From an uncultured Collinsella sp. (GTDB lineage Bacteria > Actinomycetota > Coriobacteriia > Coriobacteriales > Coriobacteriaceae): a stretch of 21,387 bases of DNA. Within the stretch, counting starts at the first letter, position 1; each line of letters starts with the position of its first letter. A program made the position numbers and the translations under genes. The notes under the pieces were generated by a model. That model made no database searches. It saw only the letters and a list, made by a program, of their open reading frames with translations, and was not told the origin of the DNA. The stretch lies in NCBI GenBank assembly GCA_905208975.1, contig CAJLRE010000029.1:1-21387 (forward strand). The letters run 5' to 3'. Below are positions 21,035-21,387 of the stretch, piece by piece.

Positions 21035-21151
21035 GGCGCCCACGTCCTTTCCGTTTTGGGTGGCGACGGTATGGAGCCTAGGACGCGGGGCTTTCCCAGG
21101 GGTGCAGGACGCCCTGGGCGGTCGGTAGCCGTCGGCAAGCGGCGGGTCGAG

Positions 21152-21214
21152 TTTTCAACAGCCCTGCCCAACTGACCAAAAACTTGCCAAAAGCTTGACG
21201 GATGCTGTTGAAAA
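21152..21214. repeat. TTTTCAACAG inverted repeat
   Basis: TTTTCAACAG (21152-21161) and CTGTTGAAAA (21205-21214) are perfect 10-nt inverted copies 43 nt apart, between the WYL gene and asnS. The right copy runs into the asnS terminator T-tract. It may be an operator pair for the regulator or a chance pairing. The remainder of 21035-21283 holds the asnS terminator and a 7-bp hairpin CCCAGGG/CCCTGGG at 21095-21118. Confidence 0.45.
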
Positions 21215-21242
21215 AAGCGCCCCTCGGCTTGCCGAGAGGCGC
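21211..21242 (-). terminator. Terminator after asnS
   Basis: On the minus strand GCGCCTCTCGGC (21242-21231) pairs with GCCGAGGGGCGC (21228-21217), followed by TTTTTT (21216-21211). It lies about 40 nt after the asnS stop codon. Confidence 0.88.
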
Positions 21243-21283
21243 TGGCGTGATGCGCTGGAACGCGTTTGGTGGCGCTGTGGCGA

Positions 21284-21387
21284 TTAGAAGTCGGCGTTGC
21301 CCACGGTGCGCGGGTGCGGCAGGACGTCGCGAATGTTGCCCACGCCGGTCAGATACATGACCAAGCGCTCGAAGCCCAGACCGTAGC
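21284..21387 (-). CDS. asnS: Asparaginyl-tRNA synthetase, C-terminal end (partial)
   Basis: The minus-strand frame entering from the right edge reads YGLGFERLVMYLTGVGNIRD, continues to PRTVGNADF and stops at TAA 21284-21286. GLGFERLVMYLTG.xNIRDV.P.PRT is the class II synthetase motif 3 region; the ending GNADF points to AsnS rather than AspS. The enzyme charges tRNA-Asn. Only 33 codons are in the window. Confidence 0.9.
   Translation of the reverse strand, partial: YGLGFERLVMYLTGVGNIRDVLPHPRTVGNADF

Overview
The window looks like a piece of chromosome from a high-GC actinobacterium of the Coriobacteriia, most likely Collinsella or a close relative. That placement is an inference from codon use (GC-rich third positions), the style of the EF-Tu, L11 and L1 proteins, and the mix of PTS sugar uptake, BMP/ParB-like and DUF4179 genes. 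No 16S gene is present to prove it.

Layout. (a) 1-888: the tail of an unidentified + strand gene, an inverted repeat, tRNA-Thr(TGT) with promoter and terminator, and a dense patch of short repeats. (b) 889-4702: a beta-glucoside cassette with a PTS EIIBC transporter and a GH1 6-phospho-beta-glucosidase on the minus strand and a divergent RpiR-type regulator. It is flanked by 30-nt direct repeats. (c) 4703-9594: a translation/transcription housekeeping block on the + strand: tRNA-Tyr, tRNA-Thr(GGT), tRNA-Met, tuf, rpmG, tRNA-Trp, secE, nusG, rplK and rplA, closed by a strong terminator. rplJ/rplL do not follow. (d) 9595-11118: a decayed leucine operon. The leader peptide and attenuator are intact, but they now feed a leuA fragment (start codon lost, nonsense codon, catalytic Arg changed) joined out of frame to the 3' part of leuB. 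(e) 11119-17000, all minus strand: an ECF sigma factor with a DUF4179 membrane partner, a metallophosphoesterase overlapping a cytoplasmic ParB-like/BMP fusion protein, and an MscS-type channel. (f) 17193-20179, minus: an ABC importer (lipoprotein, permease, ATPase) of the ABC_sub_bind/TrpXYZ type. (g) 20249-21387, minus: a WYL-domain regulator and the 3' end of asnS.

The most unusual content lies between the genes. Two 135-nt arrays (466-600 and 11145-11279) have identical geometry: four 15-nt units in alternating orientation, exactly 40 nt apart, with unrelated 25-nt spacers. A second family is a set of six hairpins around a GGGGACAGGCACC-like core. Every copy lies just 3' of a gene in the same orientation relative to that gene, and the stems vary by compensatory changes. 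A third family carries GAGCGTGGATAAT and brackets the sugar cassette; one pair of copies folds into a 23-bp stem whose only imperfections are G-U wobbles. The leucine attenuator has mutually exclusive antiterminator and terminator helices and appears functional although its operon is destroyed.
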